Source: Phytopseudomonas daroniae | Lineage (GTDB): Bacteria > Pseudomonadota > Gammaproteobacteria > Pseudomonadales > Pseudomonadaceae | Direction: 5' to 3' | NCBI RefSeq assembly: GCF_004327285.1 | Contig: NZ_QJUI01000001.1 | Coordinates: 340,114-404,113 of the forward strand | Length of the DNA stretch: 64,000 nt | Shown here: positions 36,693-46,563 of the stretch, piece by piece | Layout of the letters: every line of letters begins with the position of its first letter | Position numbering within the stretch: position 1 is the stretch's first letter | The notes under the pieces: model-generated | What the model was told of the DNA's origin: nothing | The model's database searches: none | What the model saw: the letters and a program-made list of their open reading frames with translations, nothing else | Position numbers and translations under genes: made by a program

Positions 36693-37793
36693 TCAGACGA
36701 TGCGCACGCTGGCGAAGGTCGACTCACCCTGAGCACGGCTGAGCGCGGACATGGCGGAAGAAGACTCGGGCATCAGGTCGTCATGGATCGGCACCAGCGC
36801 CACCACGTTCGAGCTGCTGCCAGCGCGCTCATCGCGTGGCGGAATGCCGAAGTATTCGCGGTAGCACTTGGAGAAGTGCGGCGTGGAGACGAAGCCGCAG
36901 ACCGATGCCACTTCGATGATCGACATCGACGTCTGCTTGAGCAGTTGGCGGGCGCGAATCAGGCGCAACTTGAGGTAGTAGCGCGACGGCGAGCAGTGCA
37001 GGTATTTCTGGAACAGGCGCTCCAGCTGACGCCGCGATACATCGACATAGAGCGCCAACTGGTCGAGGTCGATAGGCTCCTCGAGATTGGCCTCCATCAG
37101 CGCGACGATTTCCTGCAACTTCGGCTGGTTGGTGCCGAGCATGTGCTTGAGCGGTACGCGCTGGTGATCCTGCTCGTTGCGGATGCGTTCATAGATGAAC
37201 ATCTCGGAGATCGCCGCCGCCAGTTCGCGGCCATGCTCGCGGCCGATCAGGTGCAACATCATGTCCATCGGCGCGGTGCCGCCGGACGAGGTGTTGCGGT
37301 TGCGATCGATGGAGAACAGCCGCGTGGTGATGGCTGCGCGGGGGAATGCCTCCTGCATCGCAGCGAGAAACTCCCAGTGCACGCTGCAATCGTAGCCATC
37401 GAGAAGCCCGGCCTTGGCCAGCGCCCAACTGCCGGTACACACGGCGCCCATCTGCCGGCCCTGACGTGCCTGAGCCTGCAACCATTGCACGTGCTCGCGG
37501 GTGACGCTGCGCTGGATGTCCACGCCGCCACAGACGATCACCGCACTCAGCGCCGGCGAGTTGGCCATGCTGGCATCCGGAGTGATCTGCAAACCATCGC
37601 TGGCGCAGACCGGCAGGCCATTGAGGGTCAGGGTGTGCCAGCGATACAACTCCTTGCCGGAGAGCTGGTTGGCCATGCGCAGGGGCTCCACGGCGGATGC
37701 CAGAGAGATCAGGGTGAAATTGTCCAGCAGGAGAAACCCGATGGACTGGGGAACACGGCTCGGGAGCGGCGCTCCTTGATTGAACTGTGACAT
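36693..37793 (-). CDS. gbdR: AraC-family regulator GbdR of betaine/dimethylglycine catabolism
   Basis: This 366-residue activator has an N-terminal DJ-1/PfpI-like ligand domain (about 15-200, with the elbow GAVCTGSWALAKAG) and a C-terminal AraC DNA-binding domain (about 235-335: LDQLALYVDVSRRQLERLFQ, then VASVCGFVSTPHFSKCYREY). In Pseudomonas GbdR senses glycine betaine and dimethylglycine and induces gbc, dgc and cbc genes. The match in layout and the flanking dgc and cbc operons support the name. It is transcribed towards the repeat array, which ends its mRNA. Confidence 0.93.
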   Translation of the reverse strand: MSQFNQGAPLPSRVPQSIGFLLLDNFTLISLASAVEPLRMANQLSGKELYRWHTLTLNGLPVCASDGLQITPDASMANSPALSAVIVCGGVDIQRSVTREHVQWLQAQARQGRQMGAVCTGSWALAKAGLLDGYDCSVHWEFLAAMQEAFPRAAITTRLFSIDRNRNTSSGGTAPMDMMLHLIGREHGRELAAAISEMFIYERIRNEQDHQRVPLKHMLGTNQPKLQEIVALMEANLEEPIDLDQLALYVDVSRRQLERLFQKYLHCSPSRYYLKLRLIRARQLLKQTSMSIIEVASVCGFVSTPHFSKCYREYFGIPPRDERAGSSSNVVALVPIHDDLMPESSSAMSALSRAQGESTFASVRIV

Positions 37794-39101
37794 CAGTGAA
37801 CCCTCACGCTAAGCACGTTGTGAGCCTTCATCGCGAGGCTCTGATTTTCTTGTGATTACGGCATACGGTAGTCAAGCAGATGGCCTATACAACGCAAAGG
37901 TCATGCCGACATTGAACACCCGTTCAATAAAAAATATCGCCCAGGCTGGAACGCCCCGGCGGCGGGAACCTGTCGTGCGGGATCAGCAATCGTGAAACGG
38001 GCGCAAAGTGCCATGCCACAAGGGCCTGAGCATTTTGGTAGCACTCCCGGGAAAGGGTGTTCCCGCGCTTTTAGGGTGGTTACCTGGCGACAGTAACGGG
38101 GAGCGTGACCGCCCGGTCACTCAGGTGACGATTCGGCCATCGAATGGCCTGCACCAAAAGCTGGCGGGTGACCGGAAATCTGAGCGAAAAGCGCTCACGG
38201 GCGGACACAGAAACCGTTCCAAACGGCTGGGCATGACGATCATCCGGCAATCAGTACTCGATGGCACTGAGCGTCATCCCGCTCATGCCCATGAACGCCG
38301 TCAATTCGCGACGACGTGACGCCACACATAGGCGGCGTTCTGCACGAAAACCCTGCCACCCATGCATGTACGCAAGAACCAAAACGGTGCAAAAAAACCG
38401 CTCTCGACCCGCCGTTTTTCCTCTACCGACAGCTTTACATACGATTTTTTTCGAATTCGCTACAGCCCCCGGCTCACCTAGCCTAAGGCCTACCGAAAAG
38501 CTGGAAACCGCGCCGCGCGTGGCTTTCAGCCTTGGCCAAGGGTAGAAAAAATCTGTTATGGTTTTTTAGGCGAGGGCTTATGTGTCGTCGCCCAACACGT
38601 CAGGGTCGCAATTCGATAATTGCCACGACCGCAAGACTATATCGTTGAGTCAGCCGATTTCGTCGCTGTCCCTCTTGACCAGAGTGGCAGACTGGAGCCC
38701 TCCGCTCCGGACCGAAGAACAGATAAGTGCTGGCTACCGCAACAGGGCGCCAGCCCAACAAGAAATTTCGGACGTACGCGCATCTCGGATGAGATGTGAA
38801 TTCCCCAAGGATTGGGCTTCGTAACACTGCCAGAGGGTTTGGAAAGCAGTTTGCAGCACGGCAACGCGATATTCATTCGACACATCAACCAGGAATGCTG
38901 GGGGCTGCAAGCCGCCATAGCAGGTCTTCGGGAGCGTGCGCGAGTGCCAGCAGAACGCCATGTACCAGACCGCTGTCCAAACCTCGGAACCGTGTATATA
39001 CCCACAAGCAAGAACAGTCGACATCGCCTGACGAACGCCCTGTGGGCGCGCGGCAAGCTGCGTGTAACTGCTCTGGATGTCTACTGAAGGGGAACCATCC
39101 C
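37794..39101. other. 1.3-kb region between gbdR and cbcV
   Basis: I see no convincing gene. Short dyads include GTGACC/GGTCAC (38105-38120) and CAATT/AATTG with flanking GTCG/CGAC (38605-38628). A/T-rich tracts lie near 38395-38455 and 38545-38570. It should contain both promoters and, from function, GbdR sites, and it allows a long cbcV leader or a small RNA. Confidence 0.45.
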
Positions 39102-40298
39102 ATGCAGTCTGGAAAAATCGTTGTCGAGAACCTCTACAAGGTCTTCGGCGACAAGCCGCAAGAAGCCATCGACCTGCTCAAGCAGGGTTGGAGCAAGGAC
39201 AGAATTCTCGCCGAGAAGGGCGCCGTGATTGGCGTCAGCGACGTATCGTTCAGCGTCGAGGAAGGTGAAATCTTCGTGCTGATGGGTCTTTCCGGCTCAG
39301 GTAAATCCACCCTCATCCGCCTGATCAACCGACTGGTCGAGCCCACCGCCGGCAATGTCTACATCGACGGGCAAAACGTCGCCAAACTGCCCAAGGATCA
39401 GCTCATCGATCTGCGTCGTCGCGACATGAGCATGGTCTTCCAGTCCTTCGCACTGATGCCGTCGCGCACCGTTCTGGATAACGCCGCCTTCGGTCTCGAA
39501 GTGGCGGGCAAGGGCCGCAAGGAGCGTGAAGAACGCGCCATGCAGGTACTCACCCAGGTTGGCCTGGATACCTTCGCCGGCAAATTTCCTCACGAACTCT
39601 CGGGCGGCATGCAGCAGCGGGTCGGCCTGGCCCGCGCCTTGGCCGTCGACCCGTCGATGATCATCATGGACGAGGCCTTCTCGGCCCTTGACCCGCTCAA
39701 GCGCCGCGAGATGCAGGACATCCTCCTCGAACTGCAGAAGACCGACCGCCGTACCATCATCTTCGTATCTCACGATATCGAGGAAGCCATGCGCATCGGT
39801 ACTCGCATCGGCATCATGGAAGGCGGCAAGCTGATCCAGGTCGGCACACCGCAGGAGCTTATCGACAATCCTGCCAACGAATATGTGCGCAACTTCTTCG
39901 ATACGGTCGACACCAGCCGCTATCTCACCGCCGGCCAGCTCAAGGCCGACAGCGTGCCGATCTACGTGCACAACGGCCAAGCGCCGGACGCGCAGACCGT
40001 GTGCCGGGAGCTGCAGGAGCAGGACAAGCACTACGCCTTCATCGTCGACGAAGACAACAAGTTTCAGGGCTCCATCAGCCTGGAGAGGATCGCCCTGATG
40101 GTCGAGGGTGGCGAATCCTGTTCGCTGGAGCAGGCCGTTCTGAAGGAAATCAACCCGGTTCCCGAAGATATGCCACTGGATCAGGTGATCGGCCGCCTGG
40201 TGGACAACGAGGGTCCGATCCCGGTGGTCGACCAGGATGGCAATTACAGCGGCGCCATCAGCAAAGGCCGCCTCCTGACTCGTCTGCAGGGAGAATGA
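39102..40298 (+). CDS. cbcV: Choline/betaine ABC transporter ATPase CbcV
   Basis: This 398-residue ATPase of the ProV/OpuAA group powers quaternary-amine import. It has Walker A GLSGSGKST (62-70), the signature LSGGMQQR, Walker B MIIMDEAFSALD and a C-terminal pair of CBS domains (about 290-398) that sense ionic strength. AAGGGGAA precedes the ATG at 39102. An in-frame upstream extension is not family-like. It is followed one base later by cbcW. By gene order this is the Pseudomonas Cbc system, which handles choline, betaine or carnitine depending on its binding protein. Confidence 0.92.
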   Translation: MQSGKIVVENLYKVFGDKPQEAIDLLKQGWSKDRILAEKGAVIGVSDVSFSVEEGEIFVLMGLSGSGKSTLIRLINRLVEPTAGNVYIDGQNVAKLPKDQLIDLRRRDMSMVFQSFALMPSRTVLDNAAFGLEVAGKGRKEREERAMQVLTQVGLDTFAGKFPHELSGGMQQRVGLARALAVDPSMIIMDEAFSALDPLKRREMQDILLELQKTDRRTIIFVSHDIEEAMRIGTRIGIMEGGKLIQVGTPQELIDNPANEYVRNFFDTVDTSRYLTAGQLKADSVPIYVHNGQAPDAQTVCRELQEQDKHYAFIVDEDNKFQGSISLERIALMVEGGESCSLEQAVLKEINPVPEDMPLDQVIGRLVDNEGPIPVVDQDGNYSGAISKGRLLTRLQGE

Positions 40299-40299
40299 C

Positions 40300-41181
40300 A
40301 TGAGCGAGAAACTGGATCTGGGTAGCTGGGTCAACGACTCGGTGCAACACCTGCTGGATAACTACAGCGGCGCCTTCGACAGCATCGGCAGTGTGGTCAG
40401 TGGTTTTTCCGAAGGCATCGAAGCCGTGCTCATGCTGCCGCCGGCCTGGCTGCTGATCGCCATTTTCGTCGCCCTCGGTCTGTGGCGTATTGGTCTGCGC
40501 TTCGCCGTATTCACCGCCATCGCATTCGTGCTGATCGTCATGACCGGCTTCTGGGAGCAGACCGTAGTCACTCTCGGCCTGACCTTCTCGGCGACCCTGA
40601 TCAGCCTGCTGATGGGCATTCCCCTGGGCATCTGGGCTGCCAAGAGCGAGCGCGTGTCGACCATCATCCGGCCGATTCTGGACTTCATGCAGACCATGCC
40701 GGCGTTCGTTTATCTGATTCCGGCGGCCATGCTGTTCGGCCTCGGTCGCGTGCCCGGCATCATCGCCACGGTGATCTTTGCCATGCCGCCGGCGGTACGC
40801 CTGACCAGTCTGGGCATTCGCCAGGTCAACAAGGAAATCGTCGAGGCCGGCCAGTCGTTTGGCTGCAACGGTCGCCAACTGCTGTTCAAGGTACAGCTGC
40901 CCAACGCGATGCCGTCGATCATGGCAGGCGTCAACCAGACCATCATGATGGCCCTGTCGATGGTGATCATTGCCTCGATGGTCGGTGCTGGCGGCCTGGG
41001 TAACGACGTACTGGCCAGTATCCAGCGTCTGGACATCGGCCTGGGCTTCGAAAGCGGCATGGCCGTGGTTCTGCTGGCGATCATCCTCGACCGTATTACC
41101 GAGAGCTTCGGCACCCCGCAAACCGCCGCGAACCGTGCCGGCTGGTTGAACTGGCTGAGCGCTCGCCTGCAACGCCAGTAA
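40300..41181 (+). CDS. cbcW: Choline/betaine ABC transporter permease CbcW
   Basis: This 293-residue inner-membrane permease of the ProW type has six or so spans after an N-terminal amphipathic stretch (VNDSVQHLLDNYSGAFDSI). The coupling loop reads IVEAGQSFGCNGRQLLFKVQ. The start lies one base after the cbcV stop, with GGGAGAATGAC covering the cbcV end as ribosome site, so the two are coupled. It serves the binding proteins encoded behind it. Confidence 0.92.
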   Translation: MSEKLDLGSWVNDSVQHLLDNYSGAFDSIGSVVSGFSEGIEAVLMLPPAWLLIAIFVALGLWRIGLRFAVFTAIAFVLIVMTGFWEQTVVTLGLTFSATLISLLMGIPLGIWAAKSERVSTIIRPILDFMQTMPAFVYLIPAAMLFGLGRVPGIIATVIFAMPPAVRLTSLGIRQVNKEIVEAGQSFGCNGRQLLFKVQLPNAMPSIMAGVNQTIMMALSMVIIASMVGAGGLGNDVLASIQRLDIGLGFESGMAVVLLAIILDRITESFGTPQTAANRAGWLNWLSARLQRQ

Positions 41182-41226
41182 AGCCGACCATACTCAGCAT
41201 TCTTTCAACTTTACAAGGATCCGCGA

Positions 41227-42171
41227 ATGAACAACTTCTACAAGGCGGCGGGCGTGGGCGTGCTGTCCTGCGCGTTGATGCAGGGCGCCTGGGCTCAGGA
41301 GCCGGCGAGCTGCAAGCAGGTGCGTTTCGCCGAAATCGGTTGGGCCGACATCGCTGCCACCACCGGTGTGGCCATGACGCTGACCGAAGGCCTCGGCTAC
41401 CAGCCGCGCAAGACCATGGCCTCGGTGCCGATCGCCTTCACCGGCGTGAAGAACAAGCAGATCGACGTATTCCTCGGTTACTGGGCGCCCTCCATGGACG
41501 CGGTGATCGAGCCGTTCACCAAGGACAACAGCGTCAAGGTACTGCCCAAGGCCAACCTCGAAGGCGCCAAATACACCCTGGCCGTACCGACCTACGCTGC
41601 AGAAGCGGGCCTGAAGAGCTTCCAGGACATCGCCAAGTTCAAGGATCAGCTGGGCGGCAAGATCTACGGCATCGAGCCGGGTAACGACGGCAACCTGCTG
41701 ATTGACGGCATGATCAAGGGCAACACCTTCGATCTCGGCGATTTCAAGATGATCGAGTCCAGCGAGGCCGGCATGCTGGTGCAGGTACAGCGCGCGATTC
41801 GCAAGAAGGAGCCGGTGGTCTTCCTCGGCTGGGCACCGCACCCGATGAATACCCAGCAGGACATCACCTACCTGTCCGGCGGTGACGACGTGTTCGGCCC
41901 GGATTACGGCGCCGCCAAGGTTTACACCGTGGTACCGCCAGACTACGAAGCGCGTTGCGCCAACGTTGGCAAACTGCTGAGCAACCTGCAGTTCAACGTC
42001 GATATCGAAAGCCAGCTGATGGAGAAAGTGCTCGAGAAGCAGGATCCGGCCGCCGTGGCCAAGGAATGGATCAAGGCTAATCCGCAGGTTCTCGACACCT
42101 GGCTGGAAGGTGTCACCACCTTCGACGGTCAGGACGGCGCTGCCGCTGTGAAGAAATTCGTCGGGTTGTAA
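41227..42171 (+). CDS. cbcX: Periplasmic choline/betaine-binding protein CbcX (ChoX-like)
   Basis: This 314-residue binding protein has a signal peptide of about 23 residues (QGAWA then QEPASC). The mature start VRFAEIGWADIAATTG and the pocket segments VFLGYWAPSMD and VVFLGWAPHPMN are characteristic of ChoX-type proteins, where aromatic residues cage the trimethylammonium group. It follows cbcW by 45 bases with AAGGATCC upstream. It differs from the next gene's product in overall sequence, so the operon encodes two distinct receptors for one permease. Confidence 0.88.
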   Translation: MNNFYKAAGVGVLSCALMQGAWAQEPASCKQVRFAEIGWADIAATTGVAMTLTEGLGYQPRKTMASVPIAFTGVKNKQIDVFLGYWAPSMDAVIEPFTKDNSVKVLPKANLEGAKYTLAVPTYAAEAGLKSFQDIAKFKDQLGGKIYGIEPGNDGNLLIDGMIKGNTFDLGDFKMIESSEAGMLVQVQRAIRKKEPVVFLGWAPHPMNTQQDITYLSGGDDVFGPDYGAAKVYTVVPPDYEARCANVGKLLSNLQFNVDIESQLMEKVLEKQDPAAVAKEWIKANPQVLDTWLEGVTTFDGQDGAAAVKKFVGL

Positions 42172-42219
42172 GAACCCGCACTCACCGCGACTCGGTTGCC
42201 AGCGACCGGGTCAGGTACA

Positions 42220-42268
42220 GACAGGCGACGCAAGGTGCGAAGCCTGTCCGCCGGGAGGCGTGCCTCCC
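42220..42268 (+). other. Two hairpins between cbcX and the second binding protein
   Basis: GACAGGC/GCCTGTC (42220-42248) and GGGAGGC-GT-GCCTCCC (42253-42268) form adjacent stems in a 213-base gap. There is no T run. They may protect the cbcVWX mRNA 3' end or tune expression of the next gene. Confidence 0.45.
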
Positions 42269-42384
42269 ATGCGCCCGGTGCCAACAGGGCCATGCCCTGC
42301 TCTGCACAGCCGGTGCCGCAAGGCCCGCGATCAGAACGAGCCAGTAAACCACCCGAACTGCCACTCACTGACGGAGCAAGACCT

Positions 42385-43245
42385 ATGCACAACTTCAAAC
42401 GCCTCTGCCTACAGAGCCTCGGTGTCGCCGCCCTGGCCATGGGTATGTCCAGCGCCATGGCAGCGGACAAACCCGCTCTGAAAATCGGCTACGTGAATGG
42501 CTGGGACGACAGCGTCGCCGTCACCCACGTCGCTGGTGAAATCCTCAAGACCAAACTGGGTTACGACGTCACCCTGCAGCCGGTCGAACCCGCCATCATG
42601 TGGCAGGGCCTGGCCCGCGGCGACCTCGATGCCACCCTTTCCGCCTGGCTGCCAGCCACCCACGGTGAATATTTCGAGAAGCTCAAGGACAAGGTCACCG
42701 TCCTGGGCACCAACTACGACGGCGCCAAGATCGGCCTGATCGTGCCGGAATACGTGGAAGCCAAGACCATCGCCGACCTGGAGAAATATGCCAAGGACTT
42801 CGACGGCAAGATCACCGGTATCGATGCCGGCGCTGGCGTGATGCGCCGTGCCGAAGACGCGATCAAGGAATACGACCTCAAGAGCATCAAGCTGATGCCG
42901 AGTTCGGGCCCGGCCATGGCCACCGCCCTGACCCGCGCCGAGAAAGCGCAGAAGCCGATCGTGGTGACGGGCTGGATTCCGCACTGGATGTTCGCGCAAT
43001 GGAAACTGCGCTTCCTGGAAGACCCGAAAAACGTCTTCGGCGAAGCCGAGCACGTCGATACCGTGGCCAATCCGGGCCTGGAAGCCAAGGCGCCAGAAGC
43101 CGCGGCCTTCCTCAAGAAGCTGTCCTGGAGCGCCGAGGAAGTGGGCGCGGTGATGCTGTCCATCCGCGACGGCGTGAAGCCGGAAGAAGCGGCCAAGCAA
43201 TGGATCGACAAGAACCCGGATCGCGTCGCCGAATGGCTGGAGTAA
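42385..43245 (+). CDS. Second quaternary-amine binding protein (OpuAC/ProX type)
   Basis: This 286-residue periplasmic protein has a signal of about 26 residues (MSSAMA). The mature part KIGYVNGWDDSVAVTHVAGE, the pocket LSAWLPATHGEYFEKL and VVTGWIPHWMFAQWKLRFL are typical of OpuAC-family betaine/carnitine receptors with tryptophan cages. The ATG at 42385 has GGAGC upstream. It probably feeds CbcVW as an alternative receptor, as BetX and CaiX do in P. aeruginosa. Which ligand it prefers is not visible. Confidence 0.85.
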   Translation: MHNFKRLCLQSLGVAALAMGMSSAMAADKPALKIGYVNGWDDSVAVTHVAGEILKTKLGYDVTLQPVEPAIMWQGLARGDLDATLSAWLPATHGEYFEKLKDKVTVLGTNYDGAKIGLIVPEYVEAKTIADLEKYAKDFDGKITGIDAGAGVMRRAEDAIKEYDLKSIKLMPSSGPAMATALTRAEKAQKPIVVTGWIPHWMFAQWKLRFLEDPKNVFGEAEHVDTVANPGLEAKAPEAAAFLKKLSWSAEEVGAVMLSIRDGVKPEEAAKQWIDKNPDRVAEWLE

Positions 43246-43274
43246 CCCTGACAGCCCGCTAACGCGGCGTCTCG

Positions 43275-43308
43275 AAAATGCCAGTCAGGCGATCTGACTG
43301 GCATTTTT
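43275..43308 (+). terminator. Terminator of the cbc operon
   Basis: The 14-base arms AAAATGCCAGTCAG and CTGACTGGCATTTT with loop GCGAT are followed by T. The AATGCCAGTCAG arms are identical to those of the hairpin at 63875-63903. Confidence 0.9.
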
Positions 43309-43412
43309 CGTTTTGGCCGCTGGAGAAGTCCTCGCTCCACGGCGAAATACTCCACCCAGCACAAGCGAACAGCGCACATAGATTGAACGAGCGGACGGTT
43401 TCACTTCCCTAT

Positions 43413-43436
43413 CGCCATATATTTTTGTATATAGCG
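43413..43436 (+). promoter_or_regulatory. ModE-type operator upstream of modA
   Basis: CGCCATATA and TATATAGCG form a dyad with one mismatch and a 6-base spacer, matching the CGnTATATA-N6-TATATAnCG pattern of ModE. It lies about 50 bases before the modA ATG, where molybdate-bound ModE would repress. Confidence 0.75.
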
Positions 43437-43445
43437 TTACCGTAA

Positions 43446-44243
<798 letters not shown>

Positions 44244-44573
44244 AGAGCCCGTTAACGATCTCTTGCGTGCTGATGCAGCAAGGGGTCAGGCGATATAGAT
44301 GGCCGCTATAAGGCGGAAGCAGCCGGTCGGTGACTCGCGTTGAACCATGGATCACGGCCTTCGGCCCCGGATTACGCCTGCGGCTAATCCAGGCTACGTT
44401 CTACAGCCCGTAGGATGGGTGAAACCCATCAATTTCCGATGGGTTTCACCCATCCTACGACCGTCCGCTAACGCCATTCTGCAGCCATCCATTTGAAATA
44501 CTGGAGCCTGCGTCTGAAGATCAGGAGCCGGCTCCGGCACTTTTTTCGTCACCAACAGCTGAAAGGCCACTGC
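44244..44573. other. 330-base gap between modA and modB
   Basis: It contains repeat R3 copy 2 (44409-44459), a partial GGATTACGCC...GGCTAATCC dyad at about 44370-44394, and a GGAGCCGGCTCC palindrome followed by TTTTTT at about 44523-44547. No gene is visible. Confidence 0.6.
44409..44459. repeat. Palindromic repeat R3, copy 2
   Basis: CGTAGGATGGGTG...CACCCATCCTACG with CCCATC/GATGGG inside, closely matching 33643-33695. Confidence 0.85.
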
Positions 44574-45257
44574 ATGCCTCTGGGCCCCAACGACTTCGCC
44601 GCCATTCTCCTCACCCTGGAGCTGGCCACCCTGACCACTGTGCTGTTGCTGCTGATCGGTACGCCAATCGCCTGGTGGCTGTCACGCACCGACTCCTGGC
44701 TGAAGCGACCGATCGGCGCCATCGTCGCCTTGCCGCTGGTGTTGCCGCCGACGGTGATCGGCTTCTACCTGCTGATCAGCATGGGGCCCAACGGATTCTT
44801 CGGCCAACTGACCCAGGCACTCGGCCTGGGCACCCTGACCTTCACCTTCGCCGGGCTGCTGATCGGTTCAGTCTTCTATTCCCTGCCGTTCGTGGTGCAG
44901 CCGTTGCAGAACGCCTTCGAAGCCATGGGCCGCGCGCCTCTGGAAGCGGCGGCGACGCTGCGCGCCGGGCCCTGGGATACCTTCTTCACTGTGGTGCTGC
45001 CGCTGGCCAGGCCGGGCTTTCTTACCGCGGCGATCCTCGGTTTCGCCCATACCGTCGGTGAGTTCGGCGTGGTGCTGATGATCGGCGGCAACATCCCCGG
45101 CAAGACCCAGGTGGCCTCGGTGCAGATCTACAACCACGTGGAAACCATGGAGTACGCCCAGGCCCACTGGCTGGCCGGCGGTATGGTGGTGTTCTCCTTC
45201 CTGGTGCTGCTGGCGCTTTACTCCAGCGGCCGTCGCGGCCAGAAGGCCTGGTCATGA
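44574..45257 (+). CDS. modB: Molybdate ABC transporter permease ModB
   Basis: This 227-residue inner-membrane subunit has five or so spans and the coupling loop [21 protein letters not shown]. The segment [15 protein letters not shown] and the end region [24 protein letters not shown] are strongly conserved in ModB. The ATG at 44574 has GAAAGG upstream and gives the usual length. Its last codons overlap modC (ATGA). Confidence 0.94.
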   Translation: MPLGPNDFAAILLTLELATLTTVLLLLIGTPIAWWLSRTDSWLKRPIGAIVALPLVLPPTVIGFYLLISMGPNGFFGQLTQALGLGTLTFTFAGLLIGSVFYSLPFVVQPLQNAFEAMGRAPLEAAATLRAGPWDTFFTVVLPLARPGFLTAAILGFAHTVGEFGVVLMIGGNIPGKTQVASVQIYNHVETMEYAQAHWLAGGMVVFSFLVLLALYSSGRRGQKAWS

Positions 45258-46348
45258 GAGAGACGCAGATCCACGCCCGCTTCAACCTGGCGCATCCCGG
45301 CTTCACCCTGGATGTCGACCTGCAGTTGCCTGGCCGCGGCGTCAGCGCCCTGTTCGGCCATTCCGGCTCGGGCAAGACCACGCTGCTGCGCTGCGTCGCC
45401 GGGCTGGAGCGGCCGGGCAGCGGCTACCTGCAGATAAACGGCGAAACCTGGCAGGACAGCACCAACGGCATCTGGCTGCCCGCCCACCGACGCCCGGTCG
45501 GCTACGTATTCCAGGATGCCAACCTGTTTGCCCACCTGTCGGTGTTGCGCAACCTGCAGTACGGCCTCAAACGCATCGCCAGGGCCGAACGTCGCGTGCC
45601 CCTTGAACAGGCGGTCGAGCTGCTCGGCATCGGGCACCTGCTGCAGCGCCTGCCGGATCGTCTCTCCGGCGGTGAGCGCCAGCGCGTCGGCATGGCCCGC
45701 GCCCTGCTCACCAGCCCGCGCCTGCTGTTGATGGACGAGCCCCTGGCCGCGCTGGATCTCAAGCGCAAGCAGGAAGTGCTGCCGTATCTGGAACGTCTGC
45801 ATGACGAGCTGGATATCCCGATCCTCTATGTCAGCCATGCACCGGACGAAGTGGCGCGCCTCGCGGATCACCTGGTGGTGCTCGACGAAGGCCAGGTCAA
45901 GGCCAGCGGGCCGCTCAAGGAAACGCTGATTCGCAGCGATTTGCCGTTCATCTTCGAGGACGATGCCGAGGCGGTGATCGAGGGGCAGGTCGAGCGTCAC
46001 GATGCGCGCTACGACCTGCTCGATATCAGCCTGGCCGGCAGCACGGCCTGCCTGAGGCTGGCCCACGCGCCACTGCCGGCCGGACGCCAGGTGCGGATCA
46101 AGATCAAGGCCCGCGACGTCAGCCTGAGCCTGGAACAGGCCCGGGACAGCAGCGTGCTCAACCTGCTGCCGGCGACGGTCGAGCGCTGGTTCGATCTGCC
46201 CAACCCGGCCCACCGGCTGGTCGAACTGCAGCTGGGCGAACAGCGCATCATCGCGCGCATCACCCGCTACTCCTTCGATCAACTGGACATCCGAGCCGGG
46301 CAACCACTGTGGGCGCAGGTCAAATCGGTGTCGCTGCTGGCGTCTTAA
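45254..46348 (+). CDS. modC: Molybdate ABC transporter ATPase ModC
   Basis: This 364-residue ATPase has Walker [10 protein letters not shown] (about 35-43), the signature [16 protein letters not shown], Walker [13 protein letters not shown] and a C-terminal molybdate-binding MOP domain (about 290-364, [20 protein letters not shown] onward) that can regulate transport. The start overlaps the modB stop, so the pair is coupled. It ends the molybdate operon, and a repeat-bearing gap follows. Confidence 0.94.
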   Translation: MRETQIHARFNLAHPGFTLDVDLQLPGRGVSALFGHSGSGKTTLLRCVAGLERPGSGYLQINGETWQDSTNGIWLPAHRRPVGYVFQDANLFAHLSVLRNLQYGLKRIARAERRVPLEQAVELLGIGHLLQRLPDRLSGGERQRVGMARALLTSPRLLLMDEPLAALDLKRKQEVLPYLERLHDELDIPILYVSHAPDEVARLADHLVVLDEGQVKASGPLKETLIRSDLPFIFEDDAEAVIEGQVERHDARYDLLDISLAGSTACLRLAHAPLPAGRQVRIKIKARDVSLSLEQARDSSVLNLLPATVERWFDLPNPAHRLVELQLGEQRIIARITRYSFDQLDIRAGQPLWAQVKSVSLLAS

Positions 46349-46414
46349 CCCTCAGCAGGATGGGTCAGCGGCGCTGCACCGTGGATTTTCAGTGACTTCG
46401 ATAGCGGCGCACCG

Positions 46415-46461
46415 CGTAACCCACCAGGCGATCTTCCGTATTGCGCACATGGTGGGTTACG
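46415..46461. repeat. Inverted repeat downstream of modC
   Basis: CGTAACCCACCA and TGGTGGGTTACG are perfect 12-base arms around 23 bases. The sequence type is a common Pseudomonas intergenic repeat. A partial CGTAGCCCGGATTGAGCG element follows near 46527. Confidence 0.65.
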
Positions 46462-46563
46462 GCGCAACCGAACCTGCGTCGTGTTCGCCAGCGTAACAAG
46501 CGCCTGACTCACCCACACCGCATTCCGTAGCCCGGATTGAGCGCAGCGAAACGCAACGGCTAC

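Noticed and set aside
38812..39087. 91-codon open frame upstream of cbcV
   Set aside because: No ribosome site, an unusual composition and no family-like pattern. It probably lies in the cbcV leader.
44523..44547. GGAGCCGGCTCC palindrome with TTTTTT as a terminator before modB
   Set aside because: The palindrome has no loop, and the T run starts five bases after it. Weak, so only mentioned in the gap entry.
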